Positions 18,735 to 27,737 of a DNA stretch of 64,000 bases are shown here, piece by piece. The notes under the pieces were generated by a model, which was given only the letters and a program-made list of their open reading frames with translations, ran no database searches and was not told the DNA's origin. The position numbers were made by a program, and so were the translations under genes. Location of the stretch: contig JAGWMX010000001.1 in assembly GCA_028871525.1 (NCBI GenBank), positions 1 to 64,000 of the forward strand, in the 5' to 3' direction. Origin of the DNA: Gammaproteobacteria bacterium (GTDB taxonomy: Bacteria; Pseudomonadota; Gammaproteobacteria; Nevskiales; Nevskiaceae). Position 1 is the stretch's first letter, and each line of letters begins with the position of its first letter.

Positions 18735-21356
18735 TCAATGCCGGGTTCTGAATACCGGTTTTTGACCCGCCGGCAGCGTCCGCTCCTTGAGCAGGAAAGT
18801 GCCGATGGCCGGCAGCACCAGGATCGCGCCGAACATGTTGGCGGTGAACATGAACACCAGCAGCTTGCCCATGTCACGCTGGAACTGCAGCCCGGAGAAC
18901 AGCCAGGTCAATACCCCCAGGCCCAGCGTGAGCCCGGTGAACACGACCGCTTTCCCGGTCATCTTCAGCGTCATGAAGTAGGCCTCGCGCATCTTGTAGC
19001 CGGAGGCCAGCGCGTCGGTGAGCGTCGCATAGACGTAGATGCCGTAGTCGACGCCGATGCCCGCAGCCAGCGCCACCACCGGCAGGGTCGCCGCCTTCAT
19101 GCCGATGCCGAGAATCGCCATCACCGCATAAGCCATCCATGACACCAGCGCCAACGGCAGCATGATGCAGACGATGCTCTGCCACTCGACGAACGACAGC
19201 AACACACATACCACGATGGCGATGTAGACATACAGCAGCACGCGCTTTTCCAGATGGGAGACGACCTCGTCGGTCGCCGCCATCACGCCGACGTTGCCGC
19301 CGGCCAGCGCGAAATTCACCGGACAGCTCCTGTTCAGACCCACGTACTCTGCCTTGGCCTGATCCAGCTGTTTCTGCATCGCAACGAGCCGCGGGTCTTG
19401 CGTCACTGCGGCCGCGCTGGCGCCGTGTTTCTTGAGTCTGATCTGCCGCTGCTCAAGATGGAACTGCAGCACGCCGATCTGCCGCCGCGCAGCCGTCTTG
19501 TCGGCGCAGTACTGTGGATCGACATCGCGATGCGCTTGGTAAAATCCTGTGGCGTTGGCGGTGTTGATCGCCTTGGCCCTGTCGATCACCTGGTTGATCG
19601 TCGCGGCGCGATGATCGCGCATGAAGATCAGCACCGGCATCGCGCTGCAGCTGGGATTAAGCAGCCCGGTAGACGGGGGAATTTGCGTCAGTGTCTGCGC
19701 GATCGCGTACTTGTTCCGCGGCAGCACATGCCATTTCGGCTCGCCTTCGGTGAAGGCCTGGTAGTAGATGCTGACCACCTGCGGCAGCGAGATAGTCGAG
19801 TTCACGGCATTCGTCAGATTCTCGATCTGCCAGGCGAAGCCGTCGATCTGTTGCAGCACCGAGTAGCTGGTGCAGCCGTTGGCATCGGCCTCCCCGATCA
19901 CCTGGAGGATGTCGGTACCGATGGTGAAGTTTTCGTTGATCGCGCGATCATCGCGGTTGTACTGCGAATCCGGCAGCAGCTCCGGCACTCCACTCTGGCT
20001 ATCGCCGATCTGCAGGTCGTGACCCTGCCACAGGCTCCAGCCGAGCAGCGCGCCGCAGAGCAGCAGGCTGACGACCGCCGGAACCGGCCGGGTCATGTTC
20101 GAGATAAAGCGCCAGAGCGGATCCAGCATGCTGTCGCGCCGTTCCTGGCGCTGCACAAAAGCTTTGACGTCGCCGATCTTCACCCAGGTCAGCCAGATCG
20201 GCATCATCACCTTGTTGGTGATAATGATCGCCAGCATGCCTAGCGTGGCATTGATCGCCATCTCCTGGATGATCTGGATCGGGATCAGATAGATCGTCGC
20301 AAAACCGGCGACGTCGGTCATGATCGCCATGGTTCCGTAGATGGCCAGACGCCGCCAGGTATACAGCGAGGCGTCGAAGCTGTTGCGCTGGTACAGCTCG
20401 AGTTCGCCGACCCAGGCGTTGACGTACTGCACGCCGTGGGACACCGACACCGCCAGGATCAGGAACGGCACCAGGATCGCGAACGGATCCAGCCCGAAAC
20501 CGAACAGTCGCAGCAGCCCGAACTCCCAGATCACCGCGGTGATCGAACACACCAGTGGCAGGATCGCCAGTCTGAAGCTGCCGACGTAGACCCACAGCAG
20601 GATCATCGTCATCAGCAGCGTGAGGATGAAAAATCCGACCACCATCTGCGTGGCGTCGATGACGTCACCGACCACCTTGGCGAAGCCGATGATGTGGATC
20701 TGAATGTCCTGGTCCTGATATTTCCGGCGCAGCTGCTGCAGCTGATCGGCGACCTGCTTGTAGTCGATTTTCTTGCCAGTGACCGGATCGTTTTCCAGCA
20801 GGCTGGCGAAAATCATCGCGCCGCGCTGGTCCTTGCTGACGTAGCGGCCGATGATCTGCGCGTCGGCAACATGGTGCTTGATCTCGGCGAAAGCCTGCGG
20901 CGTCGGCACGAAATCCGGCGGCACCACGTTGCCGCCACGGAATCCGTCTTCCACCACCTCGACATAACGCACGTCCGGCGTGAACAGCGAGGACACGTGA
21001 GAACGGTCGACGCCGGGCAGGAAAAACACCGCGTCGGTGACTTTCTTCAGCCGGCTGAAGAACTCTTCGTTGTAGATGTCCGGATGCGGATCCTGCTTGG
21101 TCTGGATCAGCGCCACCAGCACCGTGTTGGCGCTGCCGAAATCGCGCTCGTATTGCTTGAGCACATGCATGTAGGGCTGGTCCAGCGGGATCAGCTTGTC
21201 GAAGCCGGCGTCCGGCTTGATCTGGCTGGCTTCCCAGGCAAAAAACGCCGTCAGCGCCAACAGGACGCCCATGCTCAACCAGCGCCTGGCATAGATCAGC
21301 GGCTCGATCTTCCGCAGGATGCGGCGGCCCACCCCGAGGTGTTGCTGTTCGCTCAT
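18735..21356 (-). CDS. RND-superfamily (MMPL-type) exporter
   Basis: This 873-residue inner-membrane protein has the two-fold RND layout. One helix near residues 25-45 precedes a large periplasmic loop, then a five-helix block (about 228-400); a second helix near 430 precedes a second loop, then a second five-helix block (about 690-850) with GIGVDYGIYVYATL and FTGLTLGLGVLTWL. It belongs with the COG1033-like lipid/hydrophobe exporters rather than tripartite AcrB pumps. The gene 24 bp upstream encodes a YCF48-like beta-propeller, a frequent partner of this subfamily. Substrate unknown; sterol, hopanoid or fatty-acid-like cargo is a guess. Confidence 0.85.
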   Translation of the reverse strand: MSEQQHLGVGRRILRKIEPLIYARRWLSMGVLLALTAFFAWEASQIKPDAGFDKLIPLDQPYMHVLKQYERDFGSANTVLVALIQTKQDPHPDIYNEEFFSRLKKVTDAVFFLPGVDRSHVSSLFTPDVRYVEVVEDGFRGGNVVPPDFVPTPQAFAEIKHHVADAQIIGRYVSKDQRGAMIFASLLENDPVTGKKIDYKQVADQLQQLRRKYQDQDIQIHIIGFAKVVGDVIDATQMVVGFFILTLLMTMILLWVYVGSFRLAILPLVCSITAVIWEFGLLRLFGFGLDPFAILVPFLILAVSVSHGVQYVNAWVGELELYQRNSFDASLYTWRRLAIYGTMAIMTDVAGFATIYLIPIQIIQEMAINATLGMLAIIITNKVMMPIWLTWVKIGDVKAFVQRQERRDSMLDPLWRFISNMTRPVPAVVSLLLCGALLGWSLWQGHDLQIGDSQSGVPELLPDSQYNRDDRAINENFTIGTDILQVIGEADANGCTSYSVLQQIDGFAWQIENLTNAVNSTISLPQVVSIYYQAFTEGEPKWHVLPRNKYAIAQTLTQIPPSTGLLNPSCSAMPVLIFMRDHRAATINQVIDRAKAINTANATGFYQAHRDVDPQYCADKTAARRQIGVLQFHLEQRQIRLKKHGASAAAVTQDPRLVAMQKQLDQAKAEYVGLNRSCPVNFALAGGNVGVMAATDEVVSHLEKRVLLYVYIAIVVCVLLSFVEWQSIVCIMLPLALVSWMAYAVMAILGIGMKAATLPVVALAAGIGVDYGIYVYATLTDALASGYKMREAYFMTLKMTGKAVVFTGLTLGLGVLTWLFSGLQFQRDMGKLLVFMFTANMFGAILVLPAIGTFLLKERTLPAGQKPVFRTRH

Positions 21357-21380
21357 CGCTGCGCGGCTCCCTTGCTGGCG

Positions 21381-22508
21381 TTACTTCAGCGACTGCATGC
21401 GGAAAGCGCCCTTGGCGCCGACGAGGATCAGCCCATGGTCGAACGGCAGTGCCGCCGCGAGATCCTGATCTGTTGGCGGCTCCAACGCCCTGACGCTGCC
21501 GCCGTCGGCCGCCACCAGGACAACCTCGCCGGAGGCGCCGACCAGCGCGAACTGACCGCCGGCTAACCGTGCGCCACCGAAAAGCGACGCCGTGGTCTTG
21601 GTATCGATCGCCCTCCAGTTGCCGCCGGTCGGTTTTTCGGCCTCGCCGTCGCCGGCATCGCCTGCACCTGCCCGGTCGTCGCCGGCTTCGCCCTTGCCGG
21701 TGGTCGCGGCCTTGCCGGCCGCTGGCGGCGGCGCAGGCAGCACGACGTCGGCCGATACGTCGTCGGAAAGATAGGCGTGGCCGCGCAAGCCGAAAATCAG
21801 CGCGCCTTTGTCGCCGACCGGCAGCGCGCCGAAAAATGAACCGCCGTACGGTGATCTGACGCGACTCCAGTGGCCGCCGCCGTCGCTGGACGCGTACAGC
21901 GTCCCCTGCTCGGCTGCGATCAGCAAAGTGCCGTCGCCGAGCCTGATCATCCGGTAGAGATGTAGCTGGTCGGCGGTGATTGGAGCGGCTTTGACGTCGA
22001 CCCAGGTGGCGCCGCCGTCGTCGGTTTTTTTCAGCAGCCCGAACGCACCGAGCGCAAAGCCGTGCCGGGCGTCGAGCATCAGCAGATTGAGGATCGGCGC
22101 CTGCAATCCGGGCTGGAAATTCTGCAGCGTCCAGTGCACACCGCCGTCGCCGGTATGCAGGATGACCGCATCGTGACCCACTGCCCACCCCTGGCCGGTA
22201 TCGACGAACTGCACCGCGGTCAACAGCTCACGTACCGGCGACGGCGACTGCACCCAGGTGCTGCCGTCCTTGGAACGGACGATATCGCCGTAAGCCCCCA
22301 CCGCGATCAGGTCATCGCCGGCTCTGGCCAGGTCGAGCAGCAGCGTCTTGGCCGCCAGCGGCGCCGGAAACGCCGGCTGCGGTTTGACCGGCGCTGTTTC
22401 GGGTGCGGCCGGCGCAGCGTCGGCCGGCGTGACCGCCCACGCCGCAGCGCTCCAGCTCAGCGCCGACAGCGCACAGGCCATCCCCAGGATCTTCGCCTCC
22501 GCCTTCAT
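21381..22508 (-). CDS. Exported YCF48-like (BNR-repeat) beta-propeller protein
   Basis: This 375-residue protein has a signal peptide (MACALSALSWSAAAWA) and repeated propeller motifs of the type GDIVRSKDGSTWVQ, AVILHTGDGGVHW, LLKKTDDGGATWV and TLYASSDGGGHWSRV. YCF48 (HCF136) assists photosystem II assembly in phototrophs; proteobacterial homologues next to RND exporters have no such role and are probably periplasmic partners or assembly factors of the pump. A Gly/Ala/Asp-rich insertion interrupts the propeller at about residues 245-270. It is co-directional with and 24 bp from the RND gene. Confidence 0.8.
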   Translation of the reverse strand: MKAEAKILGMACALSALSWSAAAWAVTPADAAPAAPETAPVKPQPAFPAPLAAKTLLLDLARAGDDLIAVGAYGDIVRSKDGSTWVQSPSPVRELLTAVQFVDTGQGWAVGHDAVILHTGDGGVHWTLQNFQPGLQAPILNLLMLDARHGFALGAFGLLKKTDDGGATWVDVKAAPITADQLHLYRMIRLGDGTLLIAAEQGTLYASSDGGGHWSRVRSPYGGSFFGALPVGDKGALIFGLRGHAYLSDDVSADVVLPAPPPAAGKAATTGKGEAGDDRAGAGDAGDGEAEKPTGGNWRAIDTKTTASLFGGARLAGGQFALVGASGEVVLVAADGGSVRALEPPTDQDLAAALPFDHGLILVGAKGAFRMQSLK

Positions 22509-22719
22509 CTCTCACCCCTTCAGATCGCAAGCTGGCGCGGCCGGCGCGCAGCGCCGCAGCGGGAAGCGCGAAGCACCGGCGGCAGCCCCGTGCGGTCACC
22601 GCGCCACCACACGATGCTCTCCGCTCTGCGGCCGGCAGCTTTGCCATGCCGCCCGGTATTGTTTTGTATTGGTGCGCAGCGAGTTCTAACAGAAGCCAGG
22701 CGGGCGCGCAACAGAATCC

Positions 22720-23484
22720 TCATCCCGACGGCACCGACTGCAGCCAGATCAAAGCCGCTTGGCGGCCGCCCCCGGGTTGGCGGCGGTGCGAGAAGAAACG
22801 TCCGCCATCGCTGTACGTACACAGCCCGCCGCCGAAACTCCGCGACACGCCGGCGCGGCGCAGGCGCTGGCGCGCGAGCAGCCACAGATCGGCGTAGAAC
22901 TTGCCCGGCGCCGCAGCCGGCCGGAATGCCAGCCGCGCCTGGGCATCGACCGCCACAAACGTCGTGCGCACTTCCTCGCCGACCTCGAAGTGCGCCGGCC
23001 CGATCGCCGGTCCCAACCACGCCAGCAGCCGTCGCGGCGGCACCGGCAGCGCTGCCACCGCAGCCTCGACAACGCCCGCGGCCAGTCCGCGCCAGCCGGC
23101 GTGAACCGCGGCCACGCAGCGCCCGGCGTCGTCGCAAAGCAGCACCGGCAGGCAGTCGGCGGCCAGCACGGCGCAGACCGGTCCGACCCGATCGGTCCAG
23201 CTGGCGTCGGCGACCGGCCCGACCGAGACAGCGTGCGCGGGCACCACGGCGTTGCCGTGACGCTGATCCAGCCACAGCGGCTCGGCCGGCAGCCGCAGCA
23301 TTCTGCAGAGCCTGGCGCGGTTGGCCGCGACCGCCGCCTGCGCATCGCCGCAACGCGTGCCCAGGTTAAGGCAGGCGTGGTGACCCTCGCTGACGCCGCC
23401 GGCGCGCGTGGTAACCGCCGCCCGCACGCCGGCCGGCGCCGGCCAGTCGGGCGCGATCACCGGCAAGCGTCCGGACTCATCCAT
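22720..23484 (-). CDS. pgeF: Multicopper-oxidase-like laccase-domain protein PgeF (YfiH)
   Basis: This 254-residue protein is of the YfiH/DUF152 family, described as peptidoglycan editing factor and as purine nucleoside phosphorylase/adenosine deaminase. The metal and catalytic residues are visible in TTRAGGVSEG, LDQRHGNAV, LAADCLPVLL and HAGWRG, with the C-terminal YSDGGRFFSHRR. It overlaps rluD by 8 bp, the normal rluD-yfiH arrangement next to bamD. The 211 bp between it and the YCF48-like gene shows no feature I can support. Confidence 0.9.
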   Translation of the reverse strand: MDESGRLPVIAPDWPAPAGVRAAVTTRAGGVSEGHHACLNLGTRCGDAQAAVAANRARLCRMLRLPAEPLWLDQRHGNAVVPAHAVSVGPVADASWTDRVGPVCAVLAADCLPVLLCDDAGRCVAAVHAGWRGLAAGVVEAAVAALPVPPRRLLAWLGPAIGPAHFEVGEEVRTTFVAVDAQARLAFRPAAAPGKFYADLWLLARQRLRRAGVSRSFGGGLCTYSDGGRFFSHRRQPGGGRQAALIWLQSVPSG

Positions 23485-24469
23485 GCATGGCGCTTCGCAG
23501 TTTGCCGATCAGTGCGTCCAGATCGGCCGGCAGCGGCGATTCGAATGCCAGCTTACGCGCTGTAATCGGATGCTCGAAGGCGAGCAGACGTGCGTGCAGC
23601 GCCTGACGTTTGAAGCCGGCATCGGCTCCGGCGCACCGGCGTCCGCCATAGATCGGATCGCCCAGCAGCGGGTGGCGGATATGGGCCATATGTACACGGA
23701 TCTGGTGGGTGCGGCCGGTCTCCAGCCGTACCCGTAGCCAACTTGCGCCGCCGAAGCGCTCGACCACGCGATAGTGAGTGACCGCCGGCCGGCCGCGCGC
23801 GACCACGGCCATGCGCACGCGGCTGTGCGAATCGCGACCGATCGGCGCCTCGATACGACCGCCGGCGATGACCTCGCCATGCACCAGCGCATCATATTCG
23901 CGGTGAATCGCCCGCGCCGCCATCATCCGCGTCAATCGTGTGTACGCTGGCAGGTTCAGCGCCACCACCAGCAGCCCGGATGTATCCTTGTCCAGCCGAT
24001 GGATCAGCCCAGCACGAGGGAGTGCCGCGGTTTGCGGATATCGGTGCAGCAGTGCGTTGACCAGCGTACCCGCCGGCCGGCCGGCGCCCGGATGCACGGT
24101 CAGCCCGGCCGGCTTGTCGATCACCGCCAGGTGCTCGTCGCCGCCCACCGCCTGAATGTCGATCTGCTGCGCCTGCGAGACCGGCTCGAGGTCCGGTGGC
24201 GGCGCGCGCAATTCCAGCCGATCGCCAGCGGCGACCGGCTGCCGCGGCCGCATCGCCACCACACCGTTGACCCGCAGCCGCCCCTGCTCGATCCAGGCTT
24301 TCAACCGCTGCCGCGAATAACCGGTGAACAGCCTGGCGGCAACCGCATCCAGCCGCAGGCCGTGGTGGTGTGCAGCCACAGCCACGCGCGTCACTGCAGC
24401 CGATTCGCTTACCGTCGAGCTTGGGCTATACTGCGTGCCGAATTCTCCGTCTGATCGCGCCGCGTTCAT
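23477..24469 (-). CDS. rluD: 23S rRNA pseudouridine(1911/1915/1917) synthase
   Basis: RluD makes three pseudouridines in helix 69 of 23S rRNA. The 330-residue product has an N-terminal S4 RNA-binding domain (GLRLDAVAARLF to VNGVV) and the catalytic motif HRLDKDTSGL near residue 157, then ETGRTHQIRVHMAH. The only ATG is at 24469, but family similarity begins around residue 26, where a GTG at 24394 could be the true start. That shorter start would leave room for the bamD promoter, which otherwise lies inside rluD. As written, the rluD and bamD start codons overlap on opposite strands. Confidence 0.93.
   Translation of the reverse strand: MNAARSDGEFGTQYSPSSTVSESAAVTRVAVAAHHHGLRLDAVAARLFTGYSRQRLKAWIEQGRLRVNGVVAMRPRQPVAAGDRLELRAPPPDLEPVSQAQQIDIQAVGGDEHLAVIDKPAGLTVHPGAGRPAGTLVNALLHRYPQTAALPRAGLIHRLDKDTSGLLVVALNLPAYTRLTRMMAARAIHREYDALVHGEVIAGGRIEAPIGRDSHSRVRMAVVARGRPAVTHYRVVERFGGASWLRVRLETGRTHQIRVHMAHIRHPLLGDPIYGGRRCAGADAGFKRQALHARLLAFEHPITARKLAFESPLPADLDALIGKLRSAMHG
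24404..24432 (+). promoter_or_regulatory. Candidate sigma-70 promoter for bamD
   Basis: TTCGCT (24404-24409), a 17 bp spacer, then TATACT (24427-24432). The -10 is a five-of-six match. Transcription would begin about 29 bases before the bamD ATG. It lies within the annotated 5' part of rluD. Confidence 0.5.
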
Positions 24470-25973
24470 GAGAATACGTATTTATCTGCTCGCCGCCGTC
24501 GTGGCAGCGCTTGCCGGCTGCAGCAGTTCACCGTCGAAAACGGCTTCGCTGCCTGCGGACAACCCGTTCAAGCTGCAGGACAACGCAGCCGGCGACCTGA
24601 AGCAAAAACGCATCAGCGAGCTTGAAGCCAAGCTGAAAGCCCAGCAACTTTACCACCTTGCGCACAATCAACTGGAGAGTTCTGAGTTCGGGGCGGCGCT
24701 GAAAACCTACGACAAGGTGATCGAGCAGTTTCCGTTCACCAACTTTGCGACCCAATCCGAGGTCGAGAAAATCTACGCGCAGTACCGCAGCTTTCAGTTC
24801 GACGAAGCCACTTCCGAGGCGGATCGCTTCCTGCGCGAACATCCGCGGCATGCCGATGCGGCCTATGTCCAGTATCTCAAGGGCCTGATCGATTCGGCAC
24901 AAAACGATTCGCTGCTCGATTATCTGCCGTTGTCGCCGGCCCAGCGGGACGTCGGCTCCAAGGAAAAGGCTTTTTCGGAATTCGGGTTGCTGGTCCAGCG
25001 CTATCCGAACAGCATTTATGCCGCCGACGCCCGCAAGCGCATGATCGCGCTGCGCAACGAAATCGCTGCCCACGAGGTGGCAATCGCGCATTTCTACCTG
25101 AGCCGCGGCGCCTATCTGGCCGCTGCGCGTCGCGCCGAGGAAGTGGTGGCGCGCTATCCCGGCGCACCGGCCACCGCCGAGGCGCTGAGCCTGGCTGCGC
25201 GCTGTTACAGCGAACTGGGGTTGAACGACCAGAAACACGAGACCGCGACGCTGATCGCGGTCAACCGGCCTGCGTTTCTGGCGCTCAAAAACCCACCCAA
25301 GGCAGCGGTTGCGGCCGCCGCGCCGACCGCCGCGCCGACCTCCGTCCCCGCCAAGACATTGCGCTTGGCGCGTCTGAACGACTGGGAGGCGGTTGCCACC
25401 GATGCGCCGCCGCCAGCAACTCCCGCGTCAGCCGCCACGGCACCGGCGCCGGCACGCCATCGCGGCTGGCTGTCGCGCTTCGCCGGCCTGTTCTCGTGGA
25501 TGGATACCACCAAAGCCGAGAACCGCCACGTCATCACGCTCGGCGGCACGCCGGCAGCCGCGGCTTCGGCGCCGGCCGCTCAAACCGCGGTCGCCGAGGG
25601 GGCGACCGCCGCACCTGTTGCGACTGCGGCGGCACGCACGGCAGCCGCCGGGCAACGGCCGATCCCGGGTACCGGTTTGACCGTTTCGGTCGGTCCGGAT
25701 CCTGCCGACGAATGGCATCCGCTGGACCAGCCGGCCACCCCAGGCAGCGCCGCTGCCGATCCGACGCCGGCCGGCGTCAGATCACAACATCTCTCGGCAT
25801 CGGCACAGGCGCGAAACACCGCCGGCGAGCGGCAAGCGGATTGCGGACTCTTCAGCCGTGTCTGGTATTTTGTCACCTTCCGCTCTTGCCCCAGCCAGTC
25901 CGGTGATAGCTCGTCAACCGCCTTAAAAGGCTCGGCCGCGCTCCGCGCTGACAGCTTACGATCCTCCTATTGA
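24468..25973 (+). CDS. bamD: Outer-membrane assembly lipoprotein BamD with a 250-residue C-terminal extension
   Basis: BamD is the essential lipoprotein of the BAM complex that inserts outer-membrane barrels. The start ATG 24468 gives a lipoprotein signal with lipobox LAGC (Cys18), then TPR repeats (YDKVIEQFPFTNFATQ, HADAAYVQYLKG, RYPNSIYAADA) ending with CYSELGLNDQKHETATLIAVN near residue 265. Canonical BamD stops around here (about 245-270 residues). This protein continues to residue 501 with low-complexity Ala/Pro/Thr sequence, an RLARLNDWEAV motif and a short hydrophobic stretch (RGWLSRFAGLFSWM). Its first 80 tail residues are shared with the LptD-SurA linker. The last 50 or so residues look non-conserved. 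Confidence 0.92.
   Translation: MRIRIYLLAAVVAALAGCSSSPSKTASLPADNPFKLQDNAAGDLKQKRISELEAKLKAQQLYHLAHNQLESSEFGAALKTYDKVIEQFPFTNFATQSEVEKIYAQYRSFQFDEATSEADRFLREHPRHADAAYVQYLKGLIDSAQNDSLLDYLPLSPAQRDVGSKEKAFSEFGLLVQRYPNSIYAADARKRMIALRNEIAAHEVAIAHFYLSRGAYLAAARRAEEVVARYPGAPATAEALSLAARCYSELGLNDQKHETATLIAVNRPAFLALKNPPKAAVAAAAPTAAPTSVPAKTLRLARLNDWEAVATDAPPPATPASAATAPAPARHRGWLSRFAGLFSWMDTTKAENRHVITLGGTPAAAASAPAAQTAVAEGATAAPVATAAARTAAAGQRPIPGTGLTVSVGPDPADEWHPLDQPATPGSAAADPTPAGVRSQHLSASAQARNTAGERQADCGLFSRVWYFVTFRSCPSQSGDSSSTALKGSAALRADSLRSSY
25209..25450 (+). repeat. bamD copy of the segment shared with lptD-surA
   Basis: This is the single-unit, probable donor version of the segment at 14242-14566. Both copies are read in the same frame, and several of the early differences are synonymous (CTA/CTG, GCA/GCG), which suggests both have been under protein-level constraint since the copying. 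Confidence 0.85.
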
Positions 25974-26096
25974 AGAAATCGCCGTTGTCGGTATGCCTTA
26001 CCCGAATGGAACGGATCGGTTGCGACGGTGACGGCAAGCACCGGCACCGCTGAAACCGCGCCGGCGACCGCAGCGCCCGCCCCGGGGCATCGATCT

Positions 26097-27722
26097 CTAC
26101 AAATCACCATAGCGCGCCGTCAGCGGGTAGCGTCGCTCGCGACCGAACGCGCAGGGCGTAACTTTAGGCCCCGGCGGCGCCTGCCGGCGCTTGTACTCGG
26201 AGCGCCGCACCAGCGCGGCGACCCGGCGCACGGTCGTCTCCTCGTAGCCGTCGGCGACGATTTCGGCGATCGAGCGCGAGCGCTCGACGTAGGCGGCGAG
26301 AATCGGATCCAGCACCTCGTAGGGCGGCAGTGAATCCTGGTCAGTCTGATCGGGCCGCAGTTCGGCCGAAGGCGCGCGTGTAAGTACGCGCTCGGGAATC
26401 ACCGGCGCCGACGCCTGCGCATTGCGCCAGCGCGCCAACCGGTACACCCAGGTCTTATAGACATCCTTGATCGGTGCGAACCCGCCGCACATGTCGCCGT
26501 AAAGCGTGGCGTAACCAGTGGCCATCTCGCTCTTGTTGCCGGTGGCCAGCAACAGGTGACCGAATTTGTTGGACAGCGCCATCAGCAGCAGGCCGCGCGC
26601 GCGCGACTGCAGGTTTTCCTCGGTCAGATCGGCCGGCCGCGAGGCAAACTCGACCGCCAGCAGGTGCTCGGCCGCATCCACCACCTCCCCGATCGGCAGC
26701 ATGCTGTAGCGCGCACCGAGGGCCTGCGCCTGCAACCGCGCATCCTCGTTGGACATCGCCGCGGTATAGCGCGAGGGCAGTGAAACGCACCACAGGCGAT
26801 CGCCGCCCACCGCGTCGGCCGCCAGCGCCGCCACCAGCGCCGAATCGATGCCGCCGGACAGGCCCACCAGCACGCCGGCAAATCCGTTGCTGCGGACATA
26901 GTCGCCGATCGCGCAGACCAACGCGCGCCACACCCGCGCCTCCTCGATCGGCGGCGAGGCGAGTTCACCGTGCAGTCGCATGCCATCCCAGCGCACCGGC
27001 AAGACGGCGGATTCGAACAACGGCGCCTGGAAACCGACGTGACCGTCCGCATCAACCGCCTGCGAATCGCCGTCGAACACCAGATCGTCCTGGCCACCGA
27101 CGGCATTGACATAGACAATCGGCAGGCCGGATTCGCGCGCGCGCGCAGCCAGCACCTGGCGCCGCTGCGCACTCTTGTCGAGATCGAAAGGGCTGGCGTT
27201 GATCGCCAGCAGCAGCTGCGCGCCGGCGCGCGCCGCGGCGGCGATCGGCTGCGGACTCCAGACATCCTCGCAGATCGCCAGACCCAGCCGGCGACCTTTC
27301 AGTTCGAACACCGTCGGCGTCTGGCCCGGCGTGAAATGGCGCCTCTCATCGAACACGCCGTAGTTCGGCAGGCGCTGCTTGCGATGACGGGCGAGGATGC
27401 GGCCGTCGGCGATCACGCAGGCCGCGTTGTAGATGCGTCGATCGCCGCTGACCGCGTACTCCGGATAACCGACCACCACCGCTACGCCGCGCAAGCGACA
27501 GCGCAGCCGATCGAGACCGGCGGCAATCGCCTGCGGCATCGCGCTGCGCAGCAGCAGATCGTCGGGCGGATAACCGATCAACCCCAGTTCCGGCGTCAGC
27601 ACCAGCTCGGCGCCGAAGCTATCGCGGGCGCGCTCGGCGCTTTCGATCAGCGTTTCGACGTTGCCGTCGACGTCACCGACCCGCAGCTTCAGCTGCGCGG
27701 CAGCCAGCACCAGCGGCGCCAT
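26097..27722 (-). CDS. nadE: Glutamine-dependent NAD+ synthetase
   Basis: This two-domain enzyme makes NAD+ from deamido-NAD+ and ATP, using ammonia released from glutamine. The N-terminal nitrilase domain shows Glu (PELGLIGYPPDD), Lys (KQRLPNYGVFDE) and Cys (AICEDVW). The C-terminal synthetase has the PP-loop GLSGGIDSALVAAL and ATGNKSEMATGY. Length is about 541 residues. ATG 27722 is preferred; a GTG two codons earlier is in frame. It follows sucD by 15 bp on the same strand. The convergent gap to bamD (25974-26096) shows no clear terminator. Confidence 0.95.
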   Translation of the reverse strand: MAPLVLAAAQLKLRVGDVDGNVETLIESAERARDSFGAELVLTPELGLIGYPPDDLLLRSAMPQAIAAGLDRLRCRLRGVAVVVGYPEYAVSGDRRIYNAACVIADGRILARHRKQRLPNYGVFDERRHFTPGQTPTVFELKGRRLGLAICEDVWSPQPIAAAARAGAQLLLAINASPFDLDKSAQRRQVLAARARESGLPIVYVNAVGGQDDLVFDGDSQAVDADGHVGFQAPLFESAVLPVRWDGMRLHGELASPPIEEARVWRALVCAIGDYVRSNGFAGVLVGLSGGIDSALVAALAADAVGGDRLWCVSLPSRYTAAMSNEDARLQAQALGARYSMLPIGEVVDAAEHLLAVEFASRPADLTEENLQSRARGLLLMALSNKFGHLLLATGNKSEMATGYATLYGDMCGGFAPIKDVYKTWVYRLARWRNAQASAPVIPERVLTRAPSAELRPDQTDQDSLPPYEVLDPILAAYVERSRSIAEIVADGYEETTVRRVAALVRRSEYKRRQAPPGPKVTPCAFGRERRYPLTARYGDL

Positions 27723-27737
27723 CGGCACGCGATGCTT

